Part shown: in pieces, positions 34,107-42,887 of the stretch
Numbering within the stretch: the stretch's first letter is position 1
Layout: each line of letters begins with the position of its first letter
Assembly (NCBI GenBank): GCA_002293025.1
Contig: DBCL01000007.1
Span: forward strand, 18,864-69,174
Reading direction: 5' to 3'
Source: Actinobacteria bacterium UBA959
Lineage (GTDB): Bacteria; Actinomycetota; Actinomycetes; S36-B12; UBA5976
Length of the DNA stretch: 50,311 bases
Translations under genes and position numbers: made by a program
The notes under the pieces: model-generated
The model's input: the letters and a program-made list of their open reading frames with translations, nothing else
What the model was told of the DNA's origin: nothing
The model's database searches: none

Positions 34107-34112
34107 TATCCT
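34107..34112 (+). promoter_or_regulatory. -10 element, leaderless promoter of yajQ
   Basis: TATCCT, then TAGGGT, then the ATG at 34119. Confidence 0.6.
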
Positions 34113-34118
34113 TAGGGT

Positions 34119-34607
34119 ATGGCTGACTTTTCCTTTGACATCGTGAGCAAGGCAGACCGCATGGAAGTAGACAATGCGGTTAATCAAGCTATCCGAGAAC
34201 TCGCCAACAGGTTTGATTTCAAGAACACCAATGCTGCAATTGAACTCACTGGCGAGAAAATAAAAATTTCTGCTGACACCGAAGAGCGCTGCAAAGCAGC
34301 TTTTGAAGTGCTTAAGGATAAGTGGGTTCGGCGTGAGTTGTCCTTGAAGCAGTTAGATACTTCAGACCCGTTGCTCTCTGGCAAGACTTACTCTCAAAAT
34401 GCAGTAATCAAAGAGGGAATTTCCAGCGAGAATGCTAAAAAGGTAACTAAGTTAATTAGGGACCAAGGACCGAAATCAGCCAAGTCTCAAATTCAAGGGG
34501 ATGAACTGCGAGTTAGTAGTAAAAGTAAGGATGACCTCCAGGCAGTAATGGCTCTTGTTAAGGGTGCTGATTTTGATTTTGCAGTGCAGTTTACAAATTT
34601 TCGTTAG
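34119..34607 (+). CDS. YajQ family cyclic di-GMP/nucleotide-binding protein
   Basis: 162 residues, the usual length. The family blocks are FSFDIVSKADRMEVDNAVNQ at the N-terminus, NRFDFKN, and LIRDQGPKSAKSQIQGDELRV in the second half, forming two ferredoxin-like domains. Some proteobacterial YajQ proteins bind cyclic di-GMP and influence transcription; in Actinobacteria the role is not known. The start has TATCCT six bases ahead. The stop overlaps the convergent amylase gene by four bases. Confidence 0.95.
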   Translation: MADFSFDIVSKADRMEVDNAVNQAIRELANRFDFKNTNAAIELTGEKIKISADTEERCKAAFEVLKDKWVRRELSLKQLDTSDPLLSGKTYSQNAVIKEGISSENAKKVTKLIRDQGPKSAKSQIQGDELRVSSKSKDDLQAVMALVKGADFDFAVQFTNFR

Positions 34608-36571
34608 TTATTGACTTTAAGGACATTACTTTCTTGGGTTTTCCCATCTGAAGAGATGAGAACAGCTTTTATCTCAAAGTTTGAATAGCTCTTCACAGAA
34701 TTTGGGTCTAAAAAGTATCTAAACGGCGCAGTTGCATCTGTTCCCAGTAACTCCCAGGACGTTGAATTTGGGTACTTTATCCAGAACTGACCTTGAGTTA
34801 GATCTTTAGTTTCAACTTCTAGCTGAATTGAATTAAACCCAGTCCCTGGATCTTTAGTTAAAGCTAACTTCTTTATGGTGGCCCCAGCAAGATTAAGCTC
34901 GCGATCAGATTGCAGAACTAATGTTGATAAGGCAGGTACCGTGAATGTAACTTGATTACCCTTAACCTTAACTACAGATTTTCCGAGCAAATTCTTCCAT
35001 CGGGCATCGCTAGTACTCGTTCTAATTGTTATCGTTCTAGGTTTTGCTGTGTTGTTAAATCCAACTAAGTATTCGATATTCTCTTCTGGATCACGTTTGG
35101 AAACTACAGTAACTGCAGAATTGGCGACACGTACCTGCATCTGATGGTTTCCCAAGCCTGGATGGTCTTTCCGTAAGGCACTCAATGTCTTCAGATACTT
35201 TGCCAATGGATGAGTTTCAGTAGCTTTAAACGAATCCGAATTTCCAATTGGCTTTCCACCAACTCGCAGCTCAGTTTTCCAAACGTCAACTGCTGTTTGG
35301 AACATGTCCTGCCTGGCTAATTGGTCAGTGCCTGAATAGCTACCAGTCATTCCTACCTCATCACCGTAGTAGACGGTTGGAATTCCGCGAGTTAAATACA
35401 TTAAGTCATGCGCTAACTTGACACGTTTTATGGCATCTGAATCAGACTGATATCTCGCAGTTGAGATAAACAGTCCCACTCTACCCATATCGTGATTACC
35501 TAGAAAAGTAACTAGATTATTTGCATTCGTTGTCTGACTTATGTAGTAATCATCAGCAAGAAACAAATTTCTTAAAACTACACCAGTTTCAAGCCCTGTT
35601 GCAAAAGAAACAGCTGCCTTCTGAAAAGGAAAATCTAGAACACTATCCAGCTTTTCACGTCTAACATAGTTCATTAGTTCGGCAGGATTTGATTCCCAAA
35701 CTTCACCAAAAATAGTGAAGTTATTTACTCCCACAGATTTAGCAGCTGAATCAATTAACGGATTCCAACGTACAAAAAACTTTTCATCGACATGTTTGGC
35801 AGTATCAACTCGAAACCCAGAGAGACCGTAGTCCTTAATCCAATCGCCATATACATCTGCCCAACCCAAATATACTTCTGGATTTTCAGTGGCTAGATCA
35901 TCGAGGGTGAAAAAGTCACCCATGCGTTGACAATTAGCGCCTCCCCAGCAATTATCCAATGTCCCAACGCCGTGGTAATTTGAAATCTTATTGAGCCAGG
36001 ATGGAGATCTAGCACCCTCTAATCCAGCAGGAATATATGCAGTCTTTCCGTCGTACTTATTTATGTCACCAGTGTGGTTTGTAACTACATCCAAAACCAC
36101 TTTCAATCCAAGCTTCTTAGCGCAGTTAGTGAGTGCTAGGAACTCAGCCTTAGTACCCAGATGCGGATCTGTAGTGTCAAATTTCACCCCCCAATAGCCG
36201 TGGTAGCCAGCTCCCGAAGTTGTGGCCTTTGCTTGCTCCACAATTGGAGTCAACCAAACTGTCGTAAAGCCCAATTCCTTGATTCGATACAAGCCTTTAT
36301 CACCACGAGCGCATGTCCCAGTTAAGCCCCTAAAGTCGCCACCATGGAAAAAAGCAGTATGGCTTTTTAAAAATCCGTCAGTGGGATCGCTCGTCAAGCC
36401 CCCAGCCAGATCATTGCTAGGGCTGCCATTTAGATACCTATCCGTAAAAACAAAGTAGATAAGTTCATCCGCTAATTGCGTTCTAATGGCTTCGGGTTTA
36501 GTTTCAGCAGCACTTACGGTGCCTAATGTCGAGATGGTGCCAATCAGGATCAGCACCACTAATTTACGCAT
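34604..36571 (-). CDS. Secreted GH13 alpha-amylase-type hydrolase
   Basis: 655 residues. Signal peptide about residues 1-22 with an AxA-like site, no lipobox Cys. The GH13 barrel has the four conserved regions: DVVTNH near 164, GFRVDTAKH with the nucleophile Asp near 253-261, GEVWES with the acid Glu near 291, and FLGNHDMGR near 353. A C-terminal part from about 480 contains beta-sandwich sequence. It would cut starch or glycogen outside the cell into maltodextrins. It is the last gene of the leftward operon whose transporter genes begin at 40310, four bases after malG. Confidence 0.93.
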   Translation of the reverse strand: MRKLVVLILIGTISTLGTVSAAETKPEAIRTQLADELIYFVFTDRYLNGSPSNDLAGGLTSDPTDGFLKSHTAFFHGGDFRGLTGTCARGDKGLYRIKELGFTTVWLTPIVEQAKATTSGAGYHGYWGVKFDTTDPHLGTKAEFLALTNCAKKLGLKVVLDVVTNHTGDINKYDGKTAYIPAGLEGARSPSWLNKISNYHGVGTLDNCWGGANCQRMGDFFTLDDLATENPEVYLGWADVYGDWIKDYGLSGFRVDTAKHVDEKFFVRWNPLIDSAAKSVGVNNFTIFGEVWESNPAELMNYVRREKLDSVLDFPFQKAAVSFATGLETGVVLRNLFLADDYYISQTTNANNLVTFLGNHDMGRVGLFISTARYQSDSDAIKRVKLAHDLMYLTRGIPTVYYGDEVGMTGSYSGTDQLARQDMFQTAVDVWKTELRVGGKPIGNSDSFKATETHPLAKYLKTLSALRKDHPGLGNHQMQVRVANSAVTVVSKRDPEENIEYLVGFNNTAKPRTITIRTSTSDARWKNLLGKSVVKVKGNQVTFTVPALSTLVLQSDRELNLAGATIKKLALTKDPGTGFNSIQLEVETKDLTQGQFWIKYPNSTSWELLGTDATAPFRYFLDPNSVKSYSNFEIKAVLISSDGKTQESNVLKVNN

Positions 36572-36575
36572 GTAA

Positions 36576-37424
36576 TTATCCCTTAGTCGATCCAGCAGTC
36601 AAGCCATTAATAATGTATTTCTGTAACCAAAGAAACAAGATCACAATGGGAATGGATGCTAGTAGTGAACCAGCTGCGAATGGACCCCAATTTTGTCCGT
36701 ATTGAGCTCCAACAAACTGCTGAAGTCCAACTGCGACTGTTCTGCTTTCAACGTCAACTAAAAAGAGTCTAGCCACAATGAATTCGTTGAAAGTTCCAAT
36801 AAAGGAAAGCAAAGCAACTACAGCCAGAACTGGTGCGGCCAGTGGCAAGAAGATTAACCAAAAAGTTTGCATTGGGCTTGCCCCATCCATCTTGGCTGCC
36901 TCATCCAATTCAACTGGGATTGAATCCACAAAACCTTTGAGTAGCCAAATGTTTACACCCATTGCGCCCCCCAAATAGATAAGAAGCAATCCACCTTTAC
37001 TTCCCAGGCCAAGACTTGGGGCAAAAGTGTAAATACGTTCCATAATTACATAAATCGCAGACAATGCCAAAATGGCTGGAAACATCTGCACAAGCAAAAG
37101 TGTCTGTAATCCAATCTTTTTTCCTTTGAAGCGCATCCTGGAAAATGCAAATGCTGATGCTGAGCCGATAGCCACTGAGATTATTGAAGAGGCTGCAGCA
37201 ATGAGTAAGGTGTTTTGCATCCACTTAAGAAAAGGAATAGTTGGGTCATTGAATAAAGACTCATAGTTATTCAAACTAAATTCTCTTGGAATAAATGAAT
37301 CAATTTGTAGTGAGCCAGTCGGATTAAAGGAACTAAGAACTACTAAGTAAATCGGGAATAGGGCAAACAGAACTAAGGTCAGTGCGTATGCGTGCCTCCA
37401 AGATGCGATCAAGAATTTTTTCAT
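36576..37424 (-). CDS. malG: Maltodextrin ABC transporter permease, MalG type
   Basis: 282 residues with six helices. The EAA loop that contacts the ATPase reads ELDEAAKMDGASPMQTFWLIFLPLA near 172-196, so this is a genuine importer permease. MalG-type because it follows a MalF-like gene and has the short N-terminus. The start overlaps the malF stop by four bases (ATGA). The operon holds no ATPase. Confidence 0.93.
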   Translation of the reverse strand: MKKFLIASWRHAYALTLVLFALFPIYLVVLSSFNPTGSLQIDSFIPREFSLNNYESLFNDPTIPFLKWMQNTLLIAAASSIISVAIGSASAFAFSRMRFKGKKIGLQTLLLVQMFPAILALSAIYVIMERIYTFAPSLGLGSKGGLLLIYLGGAMGVNIWLLKGFVDSIPVELDEAAKMDGASPMQTFWLIFLPLAAPVLAVVALLSFIGTFNEFIVARLFLVDVESRTVAVGLQQFVGAQYGQNWGPFAAGSLLASIPIVILFLWLQKYIINGLTAGSTKG

Positions 37425-38977
37425 TTGCCAAACCCTTCAAGAACTTTAGAACGCCTAATACCAAACATCGAAATAGAAGCCACAATAAAGAAGATAATTA
37501 CTGAAATCGCACTGGCTAGCCCTAGGTCTTGGATGTATGAGCCAAAGGCTATGTTGTAGGTATAACTGATCAAGATGTCTGTAGCCCCAGCAATTTCTCC
37601 TGCTGATTCATCGCGGGGTCCACCGCCAGTGAGCAGATAGATCAAATTAAAGTTATTGAAGTTAAAAGCAAATGATGCGATCAACAGAGGAGTCAAGATT
37701 TGTAAAAGCAGCGGTAAAGTAATTTTTGAAAATATCTGTCGCCCATTAGCCCCATCTATCGCAGCAGCCTCATTCAATTCATTTGGGATAGCTTGCAGCG
37801 CACCGCTTGAGATTAAGTAGAAATACGGGAATCCAAGCCATAAGTTCACCATAATTACTGCAAATCTTGCAAAAGAGGCATCTTCAAACCATGCAATCTC
37901 TAAGCCAAGGAGCTGGTTAATTGCTCCATAGTCTCTATTAAAGATACCGCCCCAAACCAAGATGCTGATTAAGCTTGGAATTGCATACGGCAGGATGAGA
38001 ATTGACCGATAAAGTCTTTTCCCAAACAAAGGTTTGTCTAGAACAAGTGCTAGAACCAATCCCACCGCGAATGTAGTTAATACAGTGAGTGAAGCAAAGA
38101 TAATTGTCCAGATAAACACTGTGATAAACGGTCCACGCACCCGTTCGTCAAAAATTAGTTTTCCGTAATGCTCGAACCAGATGGGTGTTCGCCAACCTGG
38201 TTCGAGAATAGTCTCGGGATTATTCTCAAGAGCAAAATTACCCTTGCCATTGTTTAGATAGGCTTCTCCGGTGTACTGATTAACAAAACGATCCGTATCT
38301 TTTTCGTATTGCAATACTTGTTGTGCAACAACAGCTACTTCAAAACCTTCGGTCACAACAAACGCATCACCATCATAGAAAAATCGAGTCTCGATAACTT
38401 CAGCATCAAATTCTGACAATTTATTTGGAGGAATTCTGGTAAAGCCTGGGGCTGCGACAGCCACACCAAGTTCATTAAATTCTAGATCTGACTTATTGAG
38501 TTGGGTTAAAGACTCCTTGTTGGAGATAAAGTATTTATCATTAAATGAGTCTGATAAAAGCGCGGTTAGCCGGTCTTGGTCATCACGTCCAAGCACTAGG
38601 TCGAATGCAATTCCTTCTTCTATGGGCATTACTCCCGAGACCTGAATCCGGTCGATTGCATCATTTTGAGATATGTAGTTTCCAGTTCTATATTCATAGG
38701 TTGACATAGCCAGGGTGTAAAGAATTGGCATTATGACAAATGCGGCTAAGAGAACTAGCCCCGGAAGTAAAAATTTAAACTGTTGATATTTTGGAGAAAA
38801 GTAGACGTAGTTGACAAGTATCAAGACGACTATTAGGAAAACGGAAATAGCCAACTGATCAGCTGCAAATGCATGGTTAGTTAGTAATATCAGCACTGAA
38901 TTTACAATCAGCAAGGTAATCACCTTGGCCACAAATGCAACTGGCCCGGTGAATCTCAACAGATACTGATAGATCAT
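37421..38977 (-). CDS. malF: Maltodextrin ABC transporter permease, MalF type
   Basis: 518 residues. Three N-terminal helices (about 10-85) are followed by a large extracytoplasmic domain of about 190 residues, like the P2 loop of E. coli MalF, then six helices. The EAA loop is ELNEAAAIDGANGRQIF near 410. Its length equals E. coli MalF (514) and exceeds most Gram-positive homologues. AAGGA lies before the ATG. A strong hairpin (39000-39038) separates it from the malE gene. Confidence 0.93.
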   Translation of the reverse strand: MIYQYLLRFTGPVAFVAKVITLLIVNSVLILLTNHAFAADQLAISVFLIVVLILVNYVYFSPKYQQFKFLLPGLVLLAAFVIMPILYTLAMSTYEYRTGNYISQNDAIDRIQVSGVMPIEEGIAFDLVLGRDDQDRLTALLSDSFNDKYFISNKESLTQLNKSDLEFNELGVAVAAPGFTRIPPNKLSEFDAEVIETRFFYDGDAFVVTEGFEVAVVAQQVLQYEKDTDRFVNQYTGEAYLNNGKGNFALENNPETILEPGWRTPIWFEHYGKLIFDERVRGPFITVFIWTIIFASLTVLTTFAVGLVLALVLDKPLFGKRLYRSILILPYAIPSLISILVWGGIFNRDYGAINQLLGLEIAWFEDASFARFAVIMVNLWLGFPYFYLISSGALQAIPNELNEAAAIDGANGRQIFSKITLPLLLQILTPLLIASFAFNFNNFNLIYLLTGGGPRDESAGEIAGATDILISYTYNIAFGSYIQDLGLASAISVIIFFIVASISMFGIRRSKVLEGFGK

Positions 38978-38999
38978 TTAATCCTTCTGGCAAATAAAT

Positions 39000-39038
39000 A
39001 ATGCGGGAAGTACCATATTAATAGGCACTTCCCGCATT
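39000..39038 (-). repeat. Intercistronic hairpin between malE and malF
   Basis: A 15-pair stem: 39000-39014 with 39024-39038, one G-T pair on the RNA, nine-base loop. On the leftward transcript it follows the malE stop by about 18 bases. It may act as a partial terminator or as a 3' stabiliser that keeps malE mRNA more abundant than the permease mRNA. Confidence 0.8.
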
Positions 39039-39056
39039 TTTTCTAATTAGTGCAGA

Positions 39057-40310
39057 CTAAAGATCCTTTGCACCAGCGTCTAGGTTTTTCTTGAGCAGGG
39101 TGTGGAACTTATCGACCTCAGTCGCTACGTCCTTGCCTGACAAAATTGCATCCCAGAAGTTACCGGCAGCCTCCCAATAGCTGGAGCCACCTGCATTATT
39201 GCCAAGCACTGATCCAACTTCAGGAATAGTGTTTCCGCTCAAAGCTTGAGCGAATGACTTTGTCCATGAGCCAATCTGTGATTTAGCAGCACCCTTTTCA
39301 GCAGAAGCACGTTTTTCTAGCTGCTGATACTTCAACTGTCCTTGAGTGGAACCAATCCAGTTTGTTAGAAGTGATTTTGCACCCGCTTCAACGCCATGTG
39401 CTTTTGCAGACGAAGTTAGAAACGCAGCGCTTACACCACCAAGGAACTTGCCAGCCGTGCCAGCTGTTGGTCCTGGCACTCCAAGCAATGTTGGACGAAC
39501 CTTGGCTGCTTCATAGGTTGAAATCTCCCATTGGCCAACGATGGCAAATGGAACCTTGCCAGCAGCAAATTGGGTCTTGCAAAGTCCACCATTGATGTTC
39601 TTCAAGAAGCCATTCGACTTTCCAGATGAATCAAGAATGTACTTCTTAATGTTTGCAGTCAATGCGGTCTTATCAAATGGAGAAGTCTTATCGATAGCGC
39701 CATTCTTGAATTGGTAAGCACCTCCACCGAGAGCTGAGAACAAACCATGACCTGCCCATGCGATACCACCATCTGTGATGCACATACCGAAGTCATACTT
39801 TGACTTGTTAGCTAAATAGAAATCGACCATTTCACCAAAAGTCTGTGGCTTAGAAGTGACTAATTTGGAGTTGTAGGCAAGCGCTGGAGCATTGATATCG
39901 AGTGGTACTCCATACAGCTTTCCACCGCGACTTACCAAATCTAGATCGGTCTTGCTATAGCGAGCCTTGAAGGCTGCAGTTACCGTGAATGGAGCAAACT
40001 TGCCGTTCTTAACATTCGCAGCAGTCCAGTCGCTAGCACCGTAAATGATGTCTGGGCCAGATGCGGCTGTCGACTTATCGAGTGCTTCTTTCAAAGCATC
40101 AAAAGTTGAATATGCCTTAACTGTGATCTTGTAACCGGGGGCTGCATTCTTATTTACTGCAAATAGTGCAGTTAAGTTTTTGCCACGGGTGTCATCAGCC
40201 CAGATGACTATTTCTTTTGTGGCAGCAGAGGCAGGTGCAACAACTAAACCAGCAGTTAATGCAAGTCCAGCAGCAGCAGCAGTTGCCTTTGCAAATTTGT
40301 TTCCGAGCAT
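39057..40310 (-). CDS. malE: Maltodextrin-type ABC transporter substrate-binding protein
   Basis: 417 residues. Signal peptide about 1-29 ending in APASA, with no Cys for lipid attachment, which is unusual for an actinobacterial binding protein. The mature part begins KEIVIWADDTRGKN, a typical family-1 solute-binding start, and contains PFAIVGQWEISTYE in the second lobe. It would deliver maltodextrins to MalF-MalG. The neighbouring secreted amylase supports the substrate. AAGGAG lies eight bases before the ATG. First gene of the operon. Confidence 0.92.
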   Translation of the reverse strand: MLGNKFAKATAAAAGLALTAGLVVAPASAATKEIVIWADDTRGKNLTALFAVNKNAAPGYKITVKAYSTFDALKEALDKSTAASGPDIIYGASDWTAANVKNGKFAPFTVTAAFKARYSKTDLDLVSRGGKLYGVPLDINAPALAYNSKLVTSKPQTFGEMVDFYLANKSKYDFGMCITDGGIAWAGHGLFSALGGGAYQFKNGAIDKTSPFDKTALTANIKKYILDSSGKSNGFLKNINGGLCKTQFAAGKVPFAIVGQWEISTYEAAKVRPTLLGVPGPTAGTAGKFLGGVSAAFLTSSAKAHGVEAGAKSLLTNWIGSTQGQLKYQQLEKRASAEKGAAKSQIGSWTKSFAQALSGNTIPEVGSVLGNNAGGSSYWEAAGNFWDAILSGKDVATEVDKFHTLLKKNLDAGAKDL

Positions 40311-40359
40311 GTGCTCGCTCCTTCGTTGGCAGAGGTGTCGCCGATAGGCAACTCCCTAA

Positions 40360-40387
40360 GTCTTACGCCTGATGTACGCGTATGCAA
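40360..40387 (-). promoter_or_regulatory. Candidate malE promoter with an operator-like palindrome
   Basis: On the minus strand a -35 TTGCAT (40387-40382), a 16-base spacer and TAAGAC (40365-40360). TACGCGTA (40382-40375), an eight-base palindrome with central CG as in LacI-family operators, lies directly after the -35. A repressor there would block polymerase. No regulator gene is nearby. Confidence 0.45.
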
Positions 40388-40504
40388 GGCAGGGGGTAGT
40401 TGAGCCGCGAAAAAAATCTAAAAAAGTCAACAAAATCAAGGGAATGAACAACTTTCTGCACTCTTACATCCCGTTACATCACGGAGGTTAGACCAACCGG
40501 TTAA

Positions 40505-40864
40505 CTACTGGCCCTGTTTATCCATAAAGGATCTAAACGCTGCGAATGCTCGTGGGCCATAAACAGTGCCAGGGCCACCCATCATCTGGATTGCTACCCC
40601 GATCAACTCGGCCACCTCAGTTTCGTTTGCACCGTGCTTTACCAGCCCCTTAGCATGCGAAGCAATGCAGCCATCACAGTGACTGGCAATAGCGAACGCC
40701 ATCGCAATTAACTCTTTCGTCTTTGCATCTAGCGCTCCAGGCTTTTGAGCTGCAACTGAAAGTTTGGCAAATGCTTCATAAACCTCTGGGATGTGTTTTC
40801 TAAGTTCTCGACCCAATGGGACTAGTTCGTTCAAAGTTTCTTGGCCGTGCGTGTGTTCAGTCAT
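40505..40864 (-). CDS. Carboxymuconolactone decarboxylase-family (AhpD-like) protein
   Basis: 119 residues. The family motif with CxxC reads HCDGCIASHAKGLVKHG near 62-78, so this is the AhpD-like alkylhydroperoxidase branch, not a true decarboxylase; the Cys pair and the following His are the redox site. The start at 40864 is preferred over a GTG two codons upstream because TAGGCT lies six bases ahead. It is divergent from the Nif3 gene, 45 bases apart. Confidence 0.9.
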   Translation of the reverse strand: MTEHTHGQETLNELVPLGRELRKHIPEVYEAFAKLSVAAQKPGALDAKTKELIAMAFAIASHCDGCIASHAKGLVKHGANETEVAELIGVAIQMMGGPGTVYGPRAFAAFRSFMDKQGQ

Positions 40865-40870
40865 TTGCAC

Positions 40871-40876
40871 AGCCTA
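40871..40876 (-). promoter_or_regulatory. -10 element, leaderless promoter of the AhpD-like gene
   Basis: On the minus strand TAGGCT, then GTGCAA, then the ATG at 40864. Confidence 0.6.
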
Positions 40877-40897
40877 GATCCAAACGGGCTTGAGCAC

Positions 40898-40903
40898 TAT
40901 CTT
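40898..40903 (+). promoter_or_regulatory. -10 element, leaderless promoter of the Nif3 gene
   Basis: TATCTT, then TAACGC, then the ATG at 40910. Confidence 0.6.
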
Positions 40904-40909
40904 TAACGC

Positions 40910-41722
40910 ATGGCTAATTTAGGGGATGTGGCGACAGCCATTGAGAATTGGTATCCCAAGGAGCTAGCCGAAGAATGGGATTTGATTGGAGTTGCCGTAG
41001 GGGAGTCAGATCAAGTAGTTAACTCTGTCTTGCTTGTGGTTGATCTGACTTTAGAAACTTTGGCAGAAGCTAAGGCCTTAAATTGCAATCTAGTAGTTGC
41101 CCACCATCCAATTTACTTGCCAAACTCACCTGAAGAAATTCTTCCTAAACGAATTCAAAATATAATTACAGATTGTAAAGAATCACAGATTAGTGTTTAC
41201 GTTGCTCACACAAATGCTGATAATGCAACAGAAGGTGTCTCAGATGCCCTCGCGTCAGCTTTGGGATTAGAAATCAATAGTTCGATTACCAATAGAGAGT
41301 TAAAAACGGGCATGGGTCGAGTGGGGAGATTAGTTACGCCAACATCATTATCTAAGTTCGCTGAATTAGTGGGTAAAGCTCTGCCCATTAACAATTTTGG
41401 CACGCTAGTTGCTGGAGATCTTCAAAAGGAAGTATCCGTAGTGGCCTGTTGTGCTGGCTCAGGTGCTTCACTACTCACTGAGTTAGCCAACCATCAAGTT
41501 GATGTGTTTGTGACAGCTGACTTGAAGCATCATGCTGCTATAGACCACCTTCAAGACAGCGAGATTGCCCTAGTGAATGTCTCTCATTGGGCGTCAGAAT
41601 GGTTGTGGTTGAATGTCCTGCAGCGCAAACTAAATAGGGAGTTTCCAGCGATGAAGGTTCATGTCTCCAACTTAGTAACTGACGCTTGGGATCTTCACAT
41701 CTCCACAGGAGCGACTCAATGA
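40910..41722 (+). CDS. Nif3-like dinuclear metal-centre protein (DUF34)
   Basis: 270 residues. The metal-binding blocks are VVAHHPIYLP near 62-71, VYVAHTNAD near 98, and the C-terminal VNVSHWASEW near 222, carrying the remaining ligands. Members may act as GTP cyclohydrolase-like enzymes or metal-insertion factors; the reaction is unsettled. It is first in a unit with the zinc-ribbon protein and RNase HI, the same order as Rv2230c-Rv2229c-Rv2228c of M. tuberculosis, as recalled. Confidence 0.93.
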   Translation: MANLGDVATAIENWYPKELAEEWDLIGVAVGESDQVVNSVLLVVDLTLETLAEAKALNCNLVVAHHPIYLPNSPEEILPKRIQNIITDCKESQISVYVAHTNADNATEGVSDALASALGLEINSSITNRELKTGMGRVGRLVTPTSLSKFAELVGKALPINNFGTLVAGDLQKEVSVVACCAGSGASLLTELANHQVDVFVTADLKHHAAIDHLQDSEIALVNVSHWASEWLWLNVLQRKLNREFPAMKVHVSNLVTDAWDLHISTGATQ

Positions 41723-42441
41723 AAGTTGCTCGCGAACATCAATTGCGGTTAATTGAATTACAAGATTTTGATACTGCTGTGAGTCAACTCAACCATAAGG
41801 AAAAGACTCTTCCAGAGATATTGCGTCGCGATCAATTAAAAGCCGCCTTGCCAATTGCCGAAAACGCTTTAGTCAGCGCCAAGACGGTCGCATCTGACAT
41901 ACAAAAATTAGTTAAACGAGCAGATGAAGATGTTGAGCAAGTGCGTCAGCGAATTTCTAAAGATTCAGCGTTATTAGATAGTGGAACTTTGAGTCCAAAA
42001 GACTTGGTGAACATGCAGCATGAACTTGAAACTTTGAAGAGACGACAGAATGTCTTGGAAGACGAAGAACTTGAGATCATGACCAAGGCAGAGGAAGCCG
42101 AAGGGGTGGCAATTGCTGCTCAGTCCGAGTTTGAGCAAGCTAAGGCTGAATTGGAATCAGCAACGGCAGCAGCAGATATTTTGATTGCTGAGATAAAGGC
42201 TGAACGAGATCAGAATTTTACTCATATTGAACAGTTGCGGAAAGTAATCGACTTAGATTTAATCAAACTTTACGACAAGATCAAATCAGATCAAGGCGGA
42301 ATTGGTGCCGCAAAGTTAGTGGACAAGACCTGTGATGGATGCAGATTGGAGTTGAGCTCTACAGACCTAAGTGCAATTAAAGCTAGTGATGTTGAAGAGG
42401 TAATTAGGTGCGATAATTGCCGCAGAATTCTGGTTCGATAG
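41719..42441 (+). CDS. Coiled-coil zinc-ribbon protein (C4 type, Rv2229c-like)
   Basis: 240 residues. A long helical hairpin of coiled coil (about 10-180) is followed by a four-cysteine zinc ribbon: CDGC near 204-207 and CDNC near 232-235. Family members link nucleic-acid or ribosome-associated roles, but no function is fixed. The start at 41719 overlaps the Nif3 stop (ATGA); a longer frame from 41686 lies inside that gene and is rejected. Confidence 0.9.
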   Translation: MKVAREHQLRLIELQDFDTAVSQLNHKEKTLPEILRRDQLKAALPIAENALVSAKTVASDIQKLVKRADEDVEQVRQRISKDSALLDSGTLSPKDLVNMQHELETLKRRQNVLEDEELEIMTKAEEAEGVAIAAQSEFEQAKAELESATAAADILIAEIKAERDQNFTHIEQLRKVIDLDLIKLYDKIKSDQGGIGAAKLVDKTCDGCRLELSSTDLSAIKASDVEEVIRCDNCRRILVR

Positions 42442-42851
42442 TGAGCAAATACATCGCTGAAGCTGATGGTGGATCCCGCGGAAACCCAGGACCAGCGGCT
42501 TTTGGTGCATTAGTAAGAGAAGCTGGCACTCTAAAGGTTATTGCCGAAAAATGGGAATACATTGGAGAAGAAACAAACAATGTGGCCGAGTATTGCGGCC
42601 TCATAGCTGCATTGGAGTTAGTTAAAGAATTGGATCCAACTGCTGAGGTTGAAATTCGGATGGACTCCAAGTTGGTTGTTGAACAAATGACTGGAAATTG
42701 GAAGATAAAACATCCAGGACTAAAGCCATTAGCGATTAAGGCTCAGGGCATCCTGCCTAGAGGGCAAGTAACTTATAAGTGGATACCCCGTGCTGAAAAC
42801 TTTGAAGCCGACAGATTAGTAAACCAAGCCCTAGATAGTTACACGATTTAA
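42441..42851 (+). CDS. rnhA: Ribonuclease HI
   Basis: 136 residues. The four catalytic acids are visible: D in EADGGSRGNPGPA, E in NNVAEYCG, D in IRMDSKLV and D in NFEADRLVNQA. It degrades the RNA strand of RNA-DNA hybrids. In M. tuberculosis the homologue Rv2228c is fused to a phosphatase domain; here only the RNase H part is present. The GTG start at 42441 shares one base with the previous stop (TAGTG), implying coupling. Confidence 0.93.
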   Translation: MSKYIAEADGGSRGNPGPAAFGALVREAGTLKVIAEKWEYIGEETNNVAEYCGLIAALELVKELDPTAEVEIRMDSKLVVEQMTGNWKIKHPGLKPLAIKAQGILPRGQVTYKWIPRAENFEADRLVNQALDSYTI

Positions 42852-42887
42852 TCGATTTTTAGGTGCGATTGCCACCATACTTATGCC

